From NCBI GenBank assembly GCA_030374765.1, contig JARGXX010000028.1, positions 930,001 through 994,000 on the forward strand: DNA of 64,000 bases. Reading direction: 5' to 3'. Of this stretch, positions 63,188-64,000 are shown piece by piece. Below the pieces are notes generated by a model, which was not told the origin of the DNA, did no database searches, and worked only from the letters and a program-made list of their open reading frames with translations. Origin of the DNA: Agarophyton chilense (taxonomy: Eukaryota > Rhodophyta > Florideophyceae > Gracilariales > Gracilariaceae). Within the stretch, counting starts at the first letter, position 1. Each line of letters starts with the position of its first letter. The position numbers and the translations under genes were made by a program.

Positions 63188-64000
63188 TTAGTCAACCTCG
63201 TCGTCGAGATCTTCCCCGTGCAGGTCCGCTGACACAGCTCGTTCCCGAGAAAGCGGGGTTTGAGTGTGCGACACCTCAGTGTCTCGTCCGCGGCGGCGGG
63301 TGATCGTCGGCTCTGTAGGCGTTCCGGGTGCGAAGTTCTCTACACGACTCTCCCTAGGCGGGTTTTCGTCATCTTTTCTGACGTCGTGCTCGGCTGGGTC
63401 GGCGGTGACGTCGCTACCCATACGCTGGGGTTGTGACTTCTCTGTTGCCGACTCGGTCGGGCTCGCCGTCTCACTGTGAGAACTAGATTCCCTGTTAGGG
63501 CGACTGGCTGACGCCGAAACATCCTCCTGCGAAGGAACTAAGTCCTCCTCCCCCTCCTTAGGCGGAGAGCCAGGAGGCTTGATTACCTCCGGTGGGGGAG
63601 TAACTCTGTAAGAGTTCGTTGACTGGGCCCTTGAGGGAGCGGGCCCAGGTTCGGGAGTATCCGAAGTTTCCGGTAGGTCGGTTAAACCACGTTCCGGGTG
63701 CGGAAGTATAACGGGGCGGGTGATCGAATCTCCGCCTGACGGGTTCACTTCCGTTGAATCATCCCCTGTGGAGGCCGTTGGTGCCGACACCACTTCCACA
63801 TTTGGGTTGGGCGCTCGTGTGATGCGGTCCCTGGAGATCCGTTCGTGGCGGTTAGCGATATCCAATACCACCGTGTCCGGGTCTACAGAAACCACACGAT
63901 AGGGTCCGTCCACAATTGGCGAAAGCTTGTGCCTACGTTCCTTTTCAGGATTGTAGTATTCCTTTCGAAGGAAGACGAAGTCGTCGGGCTCCACCTGAGG
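63188..64000 (-). pseudogene. Integrase C-terminal region of the second chromovirus (open to window end)
   Basis: The frame is open through the right window edge. It begins VEPDDFVFLRKEYYNPEKER, then LSPIVDGPYRVVSVDPDTVV and NRHERISRDRITRAPNP. This is the SH3-like C-terminal domain of Ty3-type integrases (GPY/F motif, here GPYRV). A roughly 190-residue Pro/Ser/Glu-rich disordered linker follows, ending HGEDLDDEVD before a stop. Catalytic parts lie beyond the window. The open 270-codon linker suggests this copy is relatively young. Confidence 0.75.

Larger units (their letters stand above)
59289..64000 (-). mobile_element. Second chromovirus (partial, runs off the window)
   Basis: Inserted in the second copia. 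From left to right: 3' LTR (59289-60204), polypurine tract, plus-strand aORF (60416-61959), acidic pol tail/purine tract (61.99-62.15 kb), chromodomain (about 62.55-62.41 kb) and integrase C-terminal region to the window end, all except the aORF on minus. Organisation is the same as the 7.9-18.5 kb element, but the LTR is unrelated by eye and longer (916 bp). Confidence 0.8.

Noticed and set aside
1-64000. CRISPR array, prophage or bacterial operon
   Set aside because: No regularly spaced short repeats, no ribosome-binding-site pattern, and the elements present are eukaryotic retrotransposons and DNA transposons.

Overview
This is nuclear DNA from a eukaryote. The intact host genes are uninterrupted single-exon reading frames, and several have N-terminal signal peptides or membrane segments. 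No bacterial operon, rRNA or tRNA was found. Transposable elements fill more than half the window: Ty3-type chromoviruses, Ty1/copia elements, a PIF/Harbinger, a pogo-like transposon and a MITE pair. Intron-poor host genes, secreted Cys-rich families (including a GCC2/GCC3 'ephrin-receptor-like' protein) and copia polymerases with a GLVNANAKW-type motif fit a red alga, perhaps a florideophyte such as Chondrus. That assignment is inference, not proof.

Layout. 1-6.3 kb is host-like: a three-pass membrane protein, a small secreted protein, a GCC2/GCC3 protein and a second secreted protein. 6.3-7.9 kb holds minisatellite-like coding repeats and the left end of an old copia element. 7.92-18.52 kb is a complete 10.6-kb minus-strand chromovirus with two 651-bp LTRs. 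It carries a plus-strand ORF between pol and its 3' LTR, and that ORF is broken by a solo LTR. The interrupted copia resumes at 18.5-22.7 kb. 23.2-25.0 kb is a second copy of the 4.4-6.25 kb host segment. Harbinger (25-27.4 kb) and pogo (28.1-29.5 kb) relics follow. A 5.08-kb copia element with target-site duplication (30.0-35.1 kb) sits inside the gag of an older relative. Another copia fragment lies at 35.7-36.4 kb.

36.6-40.2 kb is a long inverted repeat. Each 1.28-kb arm carries the same 248-aa secreted-protein gene, and the two genes diverge from a 1-kb spacer. 40.2-56.9 kb is gene-poor. It contains a C2H2 zinc-finger gene, a second three-pass membrane protein between two MITE copies, a pseudokinase with a truncated duplicate, and fragments. 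From 56.9 kb to the end a copia element is interrupted by a second chromovirus, which has the same antisense ORF and a chromodomain.

How the parts relate. Two chromoviruses with quite different sequence share one architecture: gag-PR-RT-RH-IN-chromodomain on one strand, and a conserved accessory ORF on the other strand entering from the 3' LTR side. Two copia elements share a Tudor-like module between integrase and reverse transcriptase. Among host genes the clearest theme is duplication: a three-member secreted family, a duplicated and rearranged segment, the palindromic pair, and the pseudokinase with its fragment. Most transposon proteins are broken by stops. The host CDS listed with confidence above 0.6 are intact.
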